This document shows positions 1 through 6,169 of a stretch of 8,221 bases of DNA, piece by piece. The DNA comes from an uncultured Eubacteriales bacterium (lineage in GTDB: Bacteria > Bacillota > Clostridia > Lachnospirales > Lachnospiraceae). Every line of letters starts with the position of its first letter. Position 1 is the stretch's first letter. The stretch is taken from contig UQVN01000144.1 in NCBI GenBank assembly GCA_900544525.1, positions 1 to 8,221 on the forward strand, given 5' to 3'. The notes beneath the pieces were generated by a model. It had not been told where the DNA came from, did no database searches, and worked only from the letters and a program-made list of their open reading frames with translations. The position numbers and the translations under genes are program-made.

Positions 1-54
1 TGAGTTGGTAGAAAAGAATAGAAAATAAAATAAATATATTTATATGATTATATG

Positions 55-88
55 ATACCGCCCTATCGAGACTGTGGGCGGTATTTTT
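55..88 (+). terminator. Intrinsic terminator of an upstream gene
   Basis: Perfect 9-bp stem, ATACCGCCC (55-63) with GGGCGGTAT (76-84), a 12-base loop, and a T run at 84-88. A GC-rich stem followed by T's is the classic factor-independent terminator. It ends a transcript entering from the left and isolates the sigma operon from it. Confidence 0.85.
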
Positions 89-199
89 GTATTACAACAG
101 GAAAAGGAGAAACTTTCTAGTAGGCCTGATATAAAAGTCGAGACCATTTTTTATTTCATAGGAAATTGCTCGTAAAAAGGAATTCTTGAATGAAAAAAG

Positions 200-229
200 T
201 TCACAAAAAATTTTCCTATTGGTTATAAT
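200..229 (+). promoter_or_regulatory. Candidate vegetative promoter of the sigma/ABC operon
   Basis: A perfect -10 box TATAAT at 224-229 is preceded by TTCACA (200-205) with an 18-base spacer. It would give a leader of roughly 115 bases before the sigma gene. It looks like a housekeeping promoter. I could not pick out a separate ECF-type autoregulated promoter in 230-340, although many ECF operons have one. Confidence 0.5.
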
Positions 230-294
230 GGAAGGTTACAAAATTACCATCAAATAGTACAAGTAAGAAAATAAAAAATTTTACTGATTTAAGT

Positions 295-339
295 CTTTTT
301 TGAAGAAATAGCGTTAATATAAGTAGAACATCAAAAAAG
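295..339 (+). promoter_or_regulatory. Leader inverted repeat touching the sigma Shine-Dalgarno
   Basis: CTTTTTTGA (295-303) is perfectly complementary to TCAAAAAAG (331-339). The right arm runs into the first bases of the AAGGAGG ribosome binding site. The loop is about 27 bases and the stem is AT-rich, so the fold is weak and may be chance in such sequence. If it forms, it would partly hide the ribosome binding site. Confidence 0.25.
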
Positions 340-345
340 GAGGGG
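337..345 (+). promoter_or_regulatory. Strong Shine-Dalgarno that decides the sigma start
   Basis: AAGGAGGGG at 337-345. Counting from AGGAGG (338-343), there are 8 bases to ATC at 352, an ideal spacing. TTG at 348 is only 4 bases away and out of frame. The ATG at 394 is about 50 bases away and has only a crowded GGGAG (387-391) in front of it. The site therefore argues for translation starting near 350, not at 394. Confidence 0.7.
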
Positions 346-351
346 AGTTGT

Positions 352-888
352 ATCACAGAATTTACACTTATTCGAAAGGCTCAAAAGGGAGATATGGAAG
401 CATTCGAAAAGCTCATTAACCAATATTACGATAACATATTTTCCTATTTATTCCATAAAGTTGGAAATATGGAACTTGCGGAAGATTTGACTCAGGAAGT
501 TTTTCTACGGTTAGTTAATACGCTATCACGTTATCGCCCTACGGGAAAGTTTTCTAATTATGTATTTACGATTGCAGTAAATGCTGCAAATGATTATTTT
601 AGGAAAAACAAACAATTGATACAAGAGGATCTTAATTCATTGAGTATTGATGCAGGAATAGACATTGAAGAGATTTTCATTGAACAAGAGCAATATAGGC
701 ATTTGAAAGCCGCGATGAAAAAATTACCTGATATGCAGAAAGATACAATTTTGCTTCGATACTTCCACAAGATGAAGATTAAGGACATCGCAAAAATAAC
801 AGGAACAAACCCCTCAACTGTGAAATCTCGTATCAGTCAGGGGTTGAGTAAATTAAAAATTTTATTGTTGGAGGTTGAGTCCGATTGA
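352..888 (+). CDS. ECF-type RNA polymerase sigma factor
   Basis: This is a small sigma-70 family factor that would direct RNA polymerase to a limited promoter set, probably including its own operon. Counting from the ATG at 394, region 2 spans about residues 1-70, with the typical AEDLTQEVFLRL at 29-40. Region 4 spans about 111-155, with LPDMQKDTILLRYF and a helix-turn-helix ending in TVKSRISQGLSKLK. The in-frame sequence upstream of 394 reads ITEFTLIRKAQKGD, the standard ECF N-terminus, so the gene must begin near the ribosome binding site at 337-345. No ATG, GTG or TTG is in frame there. ATC at 352 is the best-placed codon and gives 178 residues; ATG 394 gives 164. A start lost by a one-base indel is the alternative. 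The stop TGA overlaps the TTG start of the next gene. The family is secure, the start is not. Confidence 0.88.
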   Translation: MTEFTLIRKAQKGDMEAFEKLINQYYDNIFSYLFHKVGNMELAEDLTQEVFLRLVNTLSRYRPTGKFSNYVFTIAVNAANDYFRKNKQLIQEDLNSLSIDAGIDIEEIFIEQEQYRHLKAAMKKLPDMQKDTILLRYFHKMKIKDIAKITGTNPSTVKSRISQGLSKLKILLLEVESD

Positions 889-1625
889 AAGATAATCAAT
901 CATTTTATGATTTTATATCCGATTTTCCGATTGTTAAGGGAAGGGAGCATGTAAAACAAAGCACAATCCAAAAGGCGGGTGAATTGCTGTCACAACAGAC
1001 AAAATATACAGGTGCAAAACTCAATTTTGTATTAAATCAACTCAAAAATATTTCAAAAGTCTTTTGGCTAATACAGTTTATCTGTTTTGTCTTATTTCTT
1101 ATGAATTTCACTAATATAAAAGAGTTAGAAGATGCTCAAATACTTTTTTTAACATTAGTTCCAGTAATGACTTTTTATATTCTGCCGGAGCTACTAAAAA
1201 CCCAGCTTTATAACATGGGTGAAATGGAAGCGGCTTGTTTTTTTAGTCCTATTAAAATACTTGCTGTAAAAATGGTATTAGTAGGTAGTTGCAATATTTT
1301 AATTATTGGAATTGTTTCATTGGTTTTTGGTTTTTATCATCAGATTAATGTTTTAGAATTACTATGCCATGGTCTAATTCCTTTTAATATTTCGATTGCA
1401 CTTACCATTATAGCATTTGATTTTATAAAGATAACTTCGCCTTATGCCATGATATCGGTATCTGCACTTTTAAATTTGGTGTTGATCGAGATGCGTCATT
1501 TTACTTTCCTGCTTCATAACATATGGCTGGGCGTCTATTTTGGAAGTATTGTTTTGATGCTGTTGGCTGTGGGAATAACGGCCATTCGGCTCAAACATAT
1601 AGAGGAGCGTTGTTATGGTACTTGA
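885..1625 (+). CDS. Six-helix membrane protein, candidate anti-sigma partner or ABC subunit
   Basis: A 246-residue protein of no family I can name with certainty. It has a cytoplasmic-looking N-terminal segment (about 1-57, charged) and then about six hydrophobic helices at 58-75, 85-103, 125-150, 154-180, 185-203 and 212-236. The segment before helix 3 (GEMEAACFF, 112-120) resembles a cytoplasmic loop seen in ABC-linked membrane proteins. It starts with TTG inside the sigma stop codon (TTGA). GGAGG at 870-874 supports this start. It overlaps the ATPase gene by 11 bases. A membrane protein directly after an ECF sigma gene is often its anti-sigma factor, but the zinc anti-sigma HxxxCxxC motif is absent. 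It could instead be a second membrane subunit of the transporter. Both roles are inference. Confidence 0.8.
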   Translation: MKDNQSFYDFISDFPIVKGREHVKQSTIQKAGELLSQQTKYTGAKLNFVLNQLKNISKVFWLIQFICFVLFLMNFTNIKELEDAQILFLTLVPVMTFYILPELLKTQLYNMGEMEAACFFSPIKILAVKMVLVGSCNILIIGIVSLVFGFYHQINVLELLCHGLIPFNISIALTIIAFDFIKITSPYAMISVSALLNLVLIEMRHFTFLLHNIWLGVYFGSIVLMLLAVGITAIRLKHIEERCYGT

Positions 1626-2493
1626 TATAGATAAAATTAGTAAATGTTATAAAGAAAAAATAGTAATCAACCAGTTTTCTGCTTCCTTACAACCTGGAGT
1701 CTATGGGCTTTTAGGGCCGAATGGAGCAGGTAAAACTACTTTTATGAGAATGGTCTGTGGACTAATTAGGCCAGATAGTGGGAGCATACTTTATGATGGA
1801 AAATCAATTCATGATTTAGGTGAACAGTATCGAAAGATTTTGGGATATTTACCACAAAATTTCGGTTACTATCCCAGCTTTACTGTCCAGCGTTATATGG
1901 AATATATCGCTTCATTGAAAGGTTTGAATGTAAATTTCAGCAAACGAAAAATCAATGAACTTTTAGAAGTCGTTGGATTACAGGAACTACGAAAATCTAA
2001 AATTTCTTCTCTATCTGGTGGGATGCGTCAAAGGTTAGGAATTGCTCAATCTATGTTGAATGAGCCGAATGTCCTTATTTTAGACGAGCCTACAGTGGGA
2101 CTTGATCCTTCGGAGCGTGTGAAGTTTCGAAATTTAATTAGCACAATTTCACAAGGAAAAATAACGATCTTGTCTACTCATATTGTTTCGGATATTTCTT
2201 ATATTGCCGATGAAATTCTGTTAGTCCAACACGGGCGATTACAATATCGTGGAAACGTCCAACAGCTTACAACAAAGGTAGAGGGAAAAGTTTGGGAGGT
2301 ATTAGCTGAAAACCAACAGGCGAATATAATTGCACAAAATTATGTTGTGAGTAATATGCACCATACTTCTCAAGGGGCTATATTGCGAATTATTTCAAAT
2401 CACCAGCCTTTTCCACAAGCGAAACCTGTACCACCTACTTTAGAGGATGCGTATTTGTTTTATACTGGTGAAAGGGGAAACGATGAACTGTGA
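1615..2493 (+). CDS. ABC transporter ATP-binding protein
   Basis: This 292-residue nucleotide-binding subunit powers the permease encoded next. Visible motifs: Walker A GPNGAGKTT (34-42), Q-loop YLPQN (Q81), signature LSGGMRQRLG (133-142), Walker B LILDEPTVGLD (154-164), and H-loop STH (H189). All catalytic positions are intact. The C-terminal 80 or so residues lie beyond the core domain, as in drug- and bacitracin-type export ATPases. ATG 1615 lies within the end of the upstream gene and has AGAGGAG at 1601-1607. The stop TGA (2491-2493) overlaps the GTG start of the permease, so the two subunits are probably made in step. The substrate is unknown. A peptide or antimicrobial is plausible from the family but not shown. 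Confidence 0.95.
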   Translation: MVLDIDKISKCYKEKIVINQFSASLQPGVYGLLGPNGAGKTTFMRMVCGLIRPDSGSILYDGKSIHDLGEQYRKILGYLPQNFGYYPSFTVQRYMEYIASLKGLNVNFSKRKINELLEVVGLQELRKSKISSLSGGMRQRLGIAQSMLNEPNVLILDEPTVGLDPSERVKFRNLISTISQGKITILSTHIVSDISYIADEILLVQHGRLQYRGNVQQLTTKVEGKVWEVLAENQQANIIAQNYVVSNMHHTSQGAILRIISNHQPFPQAKPVPPTLEDAYLFYTGERGNDEL

Positions 2494-3755
2494 AGTTTGA
2501 ACTATATAAAATTTTCAAAAAAAGAATTATACTACTTTTGATTGGAATAGGATTTTTGTGGAGCGGATTTTCTATCATATTTCCAGCTTTGCAATATACC
2601 ACTTATACCGAAGAAATGGAGCATTTATCGGGGATAGAAGCTATCCACTATGACCGTGATTTACAAAATATGTATGCAGGATGGTATCCATTAGACGAAT
2701 TGACTTCGCTGTATGCAGAGTACGAAATGATATATAATAATCCGGACTATCAGCGTTCAGCCGATGGGGAGGGGGATTCTTTTTCTTCTGCGGGTGGAAA
2801 TACTACTCCACTAACGGATGAAGCTTACTATAAATATCTCAATCGGTACGGCTTGATCGCACTGGTGGGGAGTCGGACAAAATATCTTCCTTTCTATGTG
2901 GAGGATGCTAAAACAACAGGGAATTTACAGGAACTCTACTATGGTTCGATTGTTCAATCAGAGACAGAGGATGTTTTGATTCCACCTGCTGATTTAGAAA
3001 ATCCAATCGTTCAAAAAGTGTTAGGAACCTATGATAATTTGCAGATTCCTTTTTATGGCGAATACTCTGATGGTTGGGAGTCTTTCTTCAATACCGCTCC
3101 TGTGTTCTTCCAATGGTTTGTTGGTTTGGTTATTATTATTGGAGTTGTTCCTATATTTGCAGAAGAAAGAAGTTCCGGCTCTGATAAGGTGTTGCTCACT
3201 ACCCGATATGGAAAAACAAAGTTAATTCGCAATAAAATTACAGCGGGCTTTTTATATGCAACATTTATTTTTATGGTGTTCGTGGCGTTCTTCCTGTTCG
3301 TTTATATTGGGATATATGGGACATCTGGATTAAAATCCAGTATGCAGCTGCTTGCTCACTGTAATTTATTTCCTTATAACCTTTCTATTGGTGAGGCACT
3401 TATCTTGTGGAGTCTTTTAGGATGGGGAGCGGCATTAGTAATTGCATCAGGAGCTATGATGTTTTCAGCTTTGGCACCTAATACTTTCGTGGCATTTATT
3501 CCTTCTTTACTTGGCTATGTAGTTCCTATGATAAGTTTTGCGGGGCTATCTCCTTTATTACATAAAATTATGCAGCTACTCCCAGTAAATACGATTGGTG
3601 CCATAGATCGTTTCTTTAGTATGCCGGATTACTATAATATTTTTGGGATACTGATAGAAAAGAAAATTGTTTGTGTAACACTATGGCTTGTCTTAATTAC
3701 ATTTTGTATATTCATTTCTGTGTGGATGTTTAGGAATAAGAGGATTTCAAATTGA
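2490..3755 (+). CDS. ABC-2-type permease with large extracytoplasmic domain
   Basis: A 421-residue membrane subunit that probably pairs with the preceding ATPase. The first helix is at about 12-32. About 170 residues then follow (33-202) that are rich in Tyr, Asp, Glu, Gly and Ser and should face outside. A second block of five helices lies at roughly 203-224, 250-273, 302-328, 332-352 and 394-414. One helix, a long outer domain and a bundle of helices is the layout of ABC-2/DrrB-like exporters with a sensor or substrate-binding ectodomain. GTG 2490 overlaps the previous stop. AAAGGGGAA at 2471-2479 is its ribosome binding site. No convincing terminator follows in 3756-3951. The outer domain might sense the inducing stress, which is inference. 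Confidence 0.85.
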   Translation: MKFELYKIFKKRIILLLIGIGFLWSGFSIIFPALQYTTYTEEMEHLSGIEAIHYDRDLQNMYAGWYPLDELTSLYAEYEMIYNNPDYQRSADGEGDSFSSAGGNTTPLTDEAYYKYLNRYGLIALVGSRTKYLPFYVEDAKTTGNLQELYYGSIVQSETEDVLIPPADLENPIVQKVLGTYDNLQIPFYGEYSDGWESFFNTAPVFFQWFVGLVIIIGVVPIFAEERSSGSDKVLLTTRYGKTKLIRNKITAGFLYATFIFMVFVAFFLFVYIGIYGTSGLKSSMQLLAHCNLFPYNLSIGEALILWSLLGWGAALVIASGAMMFSALAPNTFVAFIPSLLGYVVPMISFAGLSPLLHKIMQLLPVNTIGAIDRFFSMPDYYNIFGILIEKKIVCVTLWLVLITFCIFISVWMFRNKRISN

Positions 3756-3951
3756 AAAATAAGTTAAAGAATTACATTTTCTTTCCAGATAGCATATAAA
3801 AAACACGATTAGTCGAGGTTAGTAAAGTTGTGCCAAAACAAAGTGTAGTAGCCTTGTAGTGGTTCTGAAATAATAATTTTAAACTTTTTATTGTCTCTGA
3901 TAACAGTTTTGGAAAAGTGACAGGAAAAGAAAAAGGAAATTAATTTATAGA

Positions 3952-3980
3952 TTGACATTTATCTATATAATGGATATAGT
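3952..3980 (+). promoter_or_regulatory. arsR promoter
   Basis: A consensus -35 TTGACA (3952-3957), a 17-base spacer and TATAGT (3975-3980). The ArsR palindrome starts 2 bases after the -10 box and would cover the transcription start. An additional operator half-site lies in the spacer. This is a strong promoter placed for direct repression. Confidence 0.85.
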
Positions 3981-4002
3981 ATATATAGATAATTATCTAT
4001 AT
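3959..4002. promoter_or_regulatory. ArsR operator 1 with extra half-site
   Basis: A perfect 20-bp palindrome, ATATAGATAATTATCTATAT, lies at 3983-4002. A third copy of its right half, TTATCTATAT, lies at 3959-3968 between the -35 and -10 boxes. The ATA-N-AT-type palindrome over the transcription start of an arsR gene is the expected ArsR/SmtB binding site. Bound repressor would block polymerase until arsenite releases it. Confidence 0.85.
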
Positions 4003-4032
4003 GAATGATTTACGACAAGAAGAGGAAAGCGT

Positions 4033-4332
4033 ATGGAAAACAAATATATCCAAAATGTAAGTGTTATAAAAGCATTATCAGATGTGAATAGAATAATGAT
4101 TGTTGATATGTTATCTTGTGGAGAACTTTGTGCTTGTGAAATATTAGAAAAATTTCAAATTACACAGCCAACTCTTTCTCATCACATGAAAATTTTATGT
4201 TCTTGTGGTTTAGTAAAGTTTCGTAAAGAAGGTAAGATGACAATGTATACTCTAAATGAAGAAACAGTTAAAAATCTAGAAACATTTATACATGATATCA
4301 TATCCAATACCGATGATTGTATTTGTAAATAA
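4033..4332 (+). CDS. arsR: Arsenite-responsive ArsR repressor
   Basis: A 99-residue winged-helix repressor that binds the ATAGATAATTATCTAT palindromes and leaves DNA when arsenite or antimonite binds. ELCACEIL (31-38) corresponds to the ArsR metal-site helix, with C33 and C35 as the Cys-x-Cys pair. The recognition helix is QPTLSHHMKIL (45-55), and the wing is near FRKEGKMTMYTL (63-74). Further cysteines lie at C56 and C58 and at the tail (C96, C98), and some may bind As(III). The length is typical. AGAGGAAA about 7 bases upstream supports the ATG. It is followed by a 200-base gap holding a hairpin and a second operator before acr3, so it may be transcribed partly on its own. Confidence 0.95.
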   Translation: MENKYIQNVSVIKALSDVNRIMIVDMLSCGELCACEILEKFQITQPTLSHHMKILCSCGLVKFRKEGKMTMYTLNEETVKNLETFIHDIISNTDDCICK

Positions 4333-4419
4333 GGGATAAGAGATTCGTTTCAATTTATTTATGCCAAGATGCAAGTCAGAAACGATACTTATAAGTGGAT
4401 GACGACTACTCATGAACAG

Positions 4420-4455
4420 GAGAAACATATGAAATGTGTTTCTCATTGTTTTATT
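4420..4455 (+). terminator. Possible terminator or attenuator hairpin after arsR
   Basis: GAGAAACATA (4420-4429) pairs with TGTGTTTCTC (4435-4444): 10 bp with one G-T wobble and a TGAAA loop. A T-rich stretch, ATTGTTTTATTC, follows. The stem has few GC pairs, so termination would be weak or partial. It would make arsR mostly a single-gene transcript, with acr3-arsC read from the second operator region or by read-through. Confidence 0.4.
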
Positions 4456-4497
4456 CAATACATAGATAATTATCTATGTATTTCTCATCATTCATAG
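4429..4497 (+). CDS. Possible 22-residue Cys/His-rich leader ORF (doubtful)
   Basis: A short reading frame between arsR and acr3 has AGGAGA at 4418-4423, 5 bases before its ATG. The peptide begins MKCVSHCF and has three Cys (3, 7, 17) and three His (6, 20, 21) in 22 residues, unusual for chance. Against it: it overlaps the hairpin at 4420-4444, which would hide its ribosome binding site and start, and its second half is encoded by the operator palindrome. It may simply be a by-product of those DNA elements. It is not recognised as any known family. Confidence 0.15.
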   Translation: MKCVSHCFIQYIDNYLCISHHS

Positions 4498-4501
4498 ATA
4501 A
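4457..4501. promoter_or_regulatory. ArsR operator 2 upstream of acr3
   Basis: A perfect 26-bp palindrome at 4457-4482 contains the same 16-bp core as operator 1, ATAGATAATTATCTAT (4462-4477). An extra half-site, ATAGATAA, follows at 4494-4501. I could not assign a clear -35/-10 pair; TTGTTT (4446-4451) with TTATCT (4470-4475) at 18 bases is the best weak option. The identical core makes ArsR binding very likely. Whether it controls an internal promoter or blocks elongation is open. Confidence 0.8.
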
Positions 4502-4532
4502 CAATGCTCATTACTTAATTAGGAGGTCAAAT

Positions 4533-5591
4533 ATGACAAAAGGAAAGAAAAAAAGAGGTGGTATTAGTTTTTTTGAAAAGTATCTTAGTATTTGGGTGCT
4601 TTTATGTATGGTAGTAGGTGTACTCATTAGTAAATATATACCTGTGATTCCAAATACATTAGGAAAAATGGAATTAGCTAACATATCAATTCCTATTACA
4701 GTACTCATATGGATTATGATTTATCCAATGATGATGAAAATTGACTTTCAGTCGATAAAAAATGTGGGCAAAAATCCCCAAGGTTTGCTTATTTCCACAG
4801 GAACAAGCTGGTTGATAAAACCATTTTTAATGTTTGGATTAGCTACATTATTTTTTCATTATGTTTTTCATTCCTTTCTTTCATCAGAATTAGCAACGCA
4901 ATATGTAGCAGGAGCTGTTCTTTTAGGAGCGGCACCATGTACAGCAATGGTATTTGTTTGGAGTAACCTTACAAAAGGAGATCCAGCACATACATTAGTG
5001 CAAGTATCTATCAATGATTTAATTATCCTTGTAGCCTTTGTTCCCATTGTATCATTTCTTTTAGGTATGGGGAATGTGTTCGTGCCATGGGATACATTAA
5101 TTTTATCCATTGTTTTATTTGTAGTTGTGCCATTACTAGCTGGGATAATTACAAGAGTCTCTATAGTAAGAACAAAAGGATTACAATATTTTAATGAAAC
5201 GTTTGTATCAAAATTTGATAACGTTACTACCATAGGGCTCTTATTAACACTGATTATTATTTTTGCATTTCAAGGTGATGTGTTAATCAATAGTCCATTT
5301 CATGTGCTTTTGATTTCTGTGCCATTAATATTACAAAATGTAATAACAGCAGCATTTGCATATGTGATGTGTAAGATATTTAAACAGCCACATAATATTG
5401 CTGCCCCAGCTGCACTAATTGGTGCTTCGGATTTCTTTGAGTTATCGGTAGCCGTAGCGATCGCATTATTTGGTCCCACATCACCAGTTGTTCTCGTGTG
5501 TACGGTGGGAGTATTAACAGAAGTTCCGGTTATGTTGCTCCTTGTAAATATTGTGAATAAGACAAAATCATGGTTCGAGGTGAAAGAGTAA
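4533..5591 (+). CDS. acr3: Acr3-type arsenite efflux permease
   Basis: A 352-residue inner-membrane carrier that exports arsenite using the proton motive force. It has about ten hydrophobic helices. The family hallmark GAAPCTAMVFVWSN is at 133-145, with the conserved Cys at 136. The essential acidic residue lies in GVLTEVPVM as E330. These match the Cys and Glu shown to be required in characterised Acr3 proteins. Start: AGGAGG at 4521-4526 sits 6 bases before ATG 4533. A longer frame from ATG 4476 would begin inside the operator palindrome and has no ribosome binding site, so it is rejected. The stop TAA shares a base with the arsC start (TAATG), which couples efflux to arsenate reduction. 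The length is normal and the key residues are intact. Confidence 0.95.
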   Translation: MTKGKKKRGGISFFEKYLSIWVLLCMVVGVLISKYIPVIPNTLGKMELANISIPITVLIWIMIYPMMMKIDFQSIKNVGKNPQGLLISTGTSWLIKPFLMFGLATLFFHYVFHSFLSSELATQYVAGAVLLGAAPCTAMVFVWSNLTKGDPAHTLVQVSINDLIILVAFVPIVSFLLGMGNVFVPWDTLILSIVLFVVVPLLAGIITRVSIVRTKGLQYFNETFVSKFDNVTTIGLLLTLIIIFAFQGDVLINSPFHVLLISVPLILQNVITAAFAYVMCKIFKQPHNIAAPAALIGASDFFELSVAVAIALFGPTSPVVLVCTVGVLTEVPVMLLLVNIVNKTKSWFEVKE

Positions 5592-5995
5592 TGTCAAAAG
5601 TTAAAGTTGGATTTATATGTGTTCATAATTCTTGTAGAAGTCAAATGGCAGAAGCATTAGGAAAATTGTATGCAAGTGATGTTTTTGAAAGTTATTCTGC
5701 TGGAACGGAGTTAGTGCCAGAGATTAATCAAAAAGCAGTTAAAACAATGTTTGACTTATATGATTACGATATGAGTCATCAATATTCAAAACGATTAGAA
5801 GAACTGCCAGAATTGGATATTGTAATTACGATGGGATGTAATGTAAAGTGCCCGCTTATAAAATGTAACCATAGAGAAGACTGGGGGATTGAAGATCCGA
5901 GTGGAAAAGAAGATTGGCTATTTAAGGAGACAGCAAAACGGATCGAAGAAAAAGTTTTAGATTTAAAAAATAGAATTAAAAATAATAAATTATAA
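5591..5995 (+). CDS. arsC: Arsenate reductase, low-molecular-weight phosphatase-like ArsC
   Basis: This 134-residue cytoplasmic enzyme reduces arsenate to arsenite, which Acr3 then exports. The P-loop CVHNSCRS runs from C10 (nucleophile) to R16-S17, as in pI258-type ArsC (CTGNSCRS). Later cysteines for the disulfide relay are C83 and C87, in TMGCNVKCPLI, with C92 nearby. The DPSGK (102-106) carries the conserved Asp of this fold. Thioredoxin would normally restore the enzyme. Start: ATG 5591 has AGGTGA about 7 bases upstream and overlaps the acr3 stop by one base. An upstream ATG (5570) adds seven residues without support. A bidirectional terminator follows at 6117-6162. Confidence 0.95.
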   Translation: MSKVKVGFICVHNSCRSQMAEALGKLYASDVFESYSAGTELVPEINQKAVKTMFDLYDYDMSHQYSKRLEELPELDIVITMGCNVKCPLIKCNHREDWGIEDPSGKEDWLFKETAKRIEEKVLDLKNRIKNNKL

Positions 5996-6116
5996 AAATG
6001 CAAAAAATATTATGTTTAGTGAAGTGGATGCAATGAAAATGATATCTAAGATAATAAGTGTGCCTATTCTAAAAATATTATTTTATGATGAAATTTTAGT
6101 TTATTGATTGAAAAAG

Positions 6117-6162
6117 AAATCTCCCTTTTTGTTCCATAAAATAGAACAAAGAGGGAGATTTT
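6117..6162. terminator. Bidirectional terminator between convergent operons
   Basis: An 18-bp stem with a single G-T wobble: arm 6117-6134 pairs with arm 6144-6161 around a 9-base loop. A's precede the left arm (6111-6119) and T's end the right arm, so it can stop transcription from both sides. It sits between arsC (+) and the leftward ABC operon, whose last stop codon is at 6170-6172. Confidence 0.85.
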
Positions 6163-6169
6163 CTATCAA

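Larger units (their letters stand above)
1..351. other. Noncoding leader region left of the sigma operon
   Basis: About 350 bases with no supportable gene. It holds a factor-independent terminator (55-88) for a gene outside the window, a candidate promoter (200-229), a possible leader hairpin (295-339) and the Shine-Dalgarno of the sigma gene (337-345). The stretch 90-195 shows nothing I can name. The TGA at bases 1-3 could be a stop codon of an upstream gene, but that cannot be judged from here. Confidence 0.6.

Noticed and set aside
3031..3225. 64-residue frame within the permease gene
   Set aside because: Overlaps a well-supported coding gene in another frame, with no domain or credible start.
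3833..3911. Terminator after the sigma-operon permease (CCAAAAC and GTTTTGG, or the weak AAACT/AGTTT repeat)
   Set aside because: Arms are short, loops too long, stems interrupted and no T run follows.
4476..4532. Longer N-terminus for Acr3 starting at ATG 4476
   Set aside because: It would start inside the operator palindrome, has no ribosome binding site, and the added 19 residues do not look like Acr3. AGGAGG sits correctly before ATG 4533.
4868..5233. 121-residue antisense frame within acr3
   Set aside because: Low-complexity shadow of a conserved membrane gene, with no ribosome binding site or recognisable domain.
5570..5590. Seven-residue N-terminal extension of ArsC
   Set aside because: No ribosome binding site at the right distance. 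ATG 5591 has AGGTGA and places the P-loop Cys at position 10, as in characterised ArsC.
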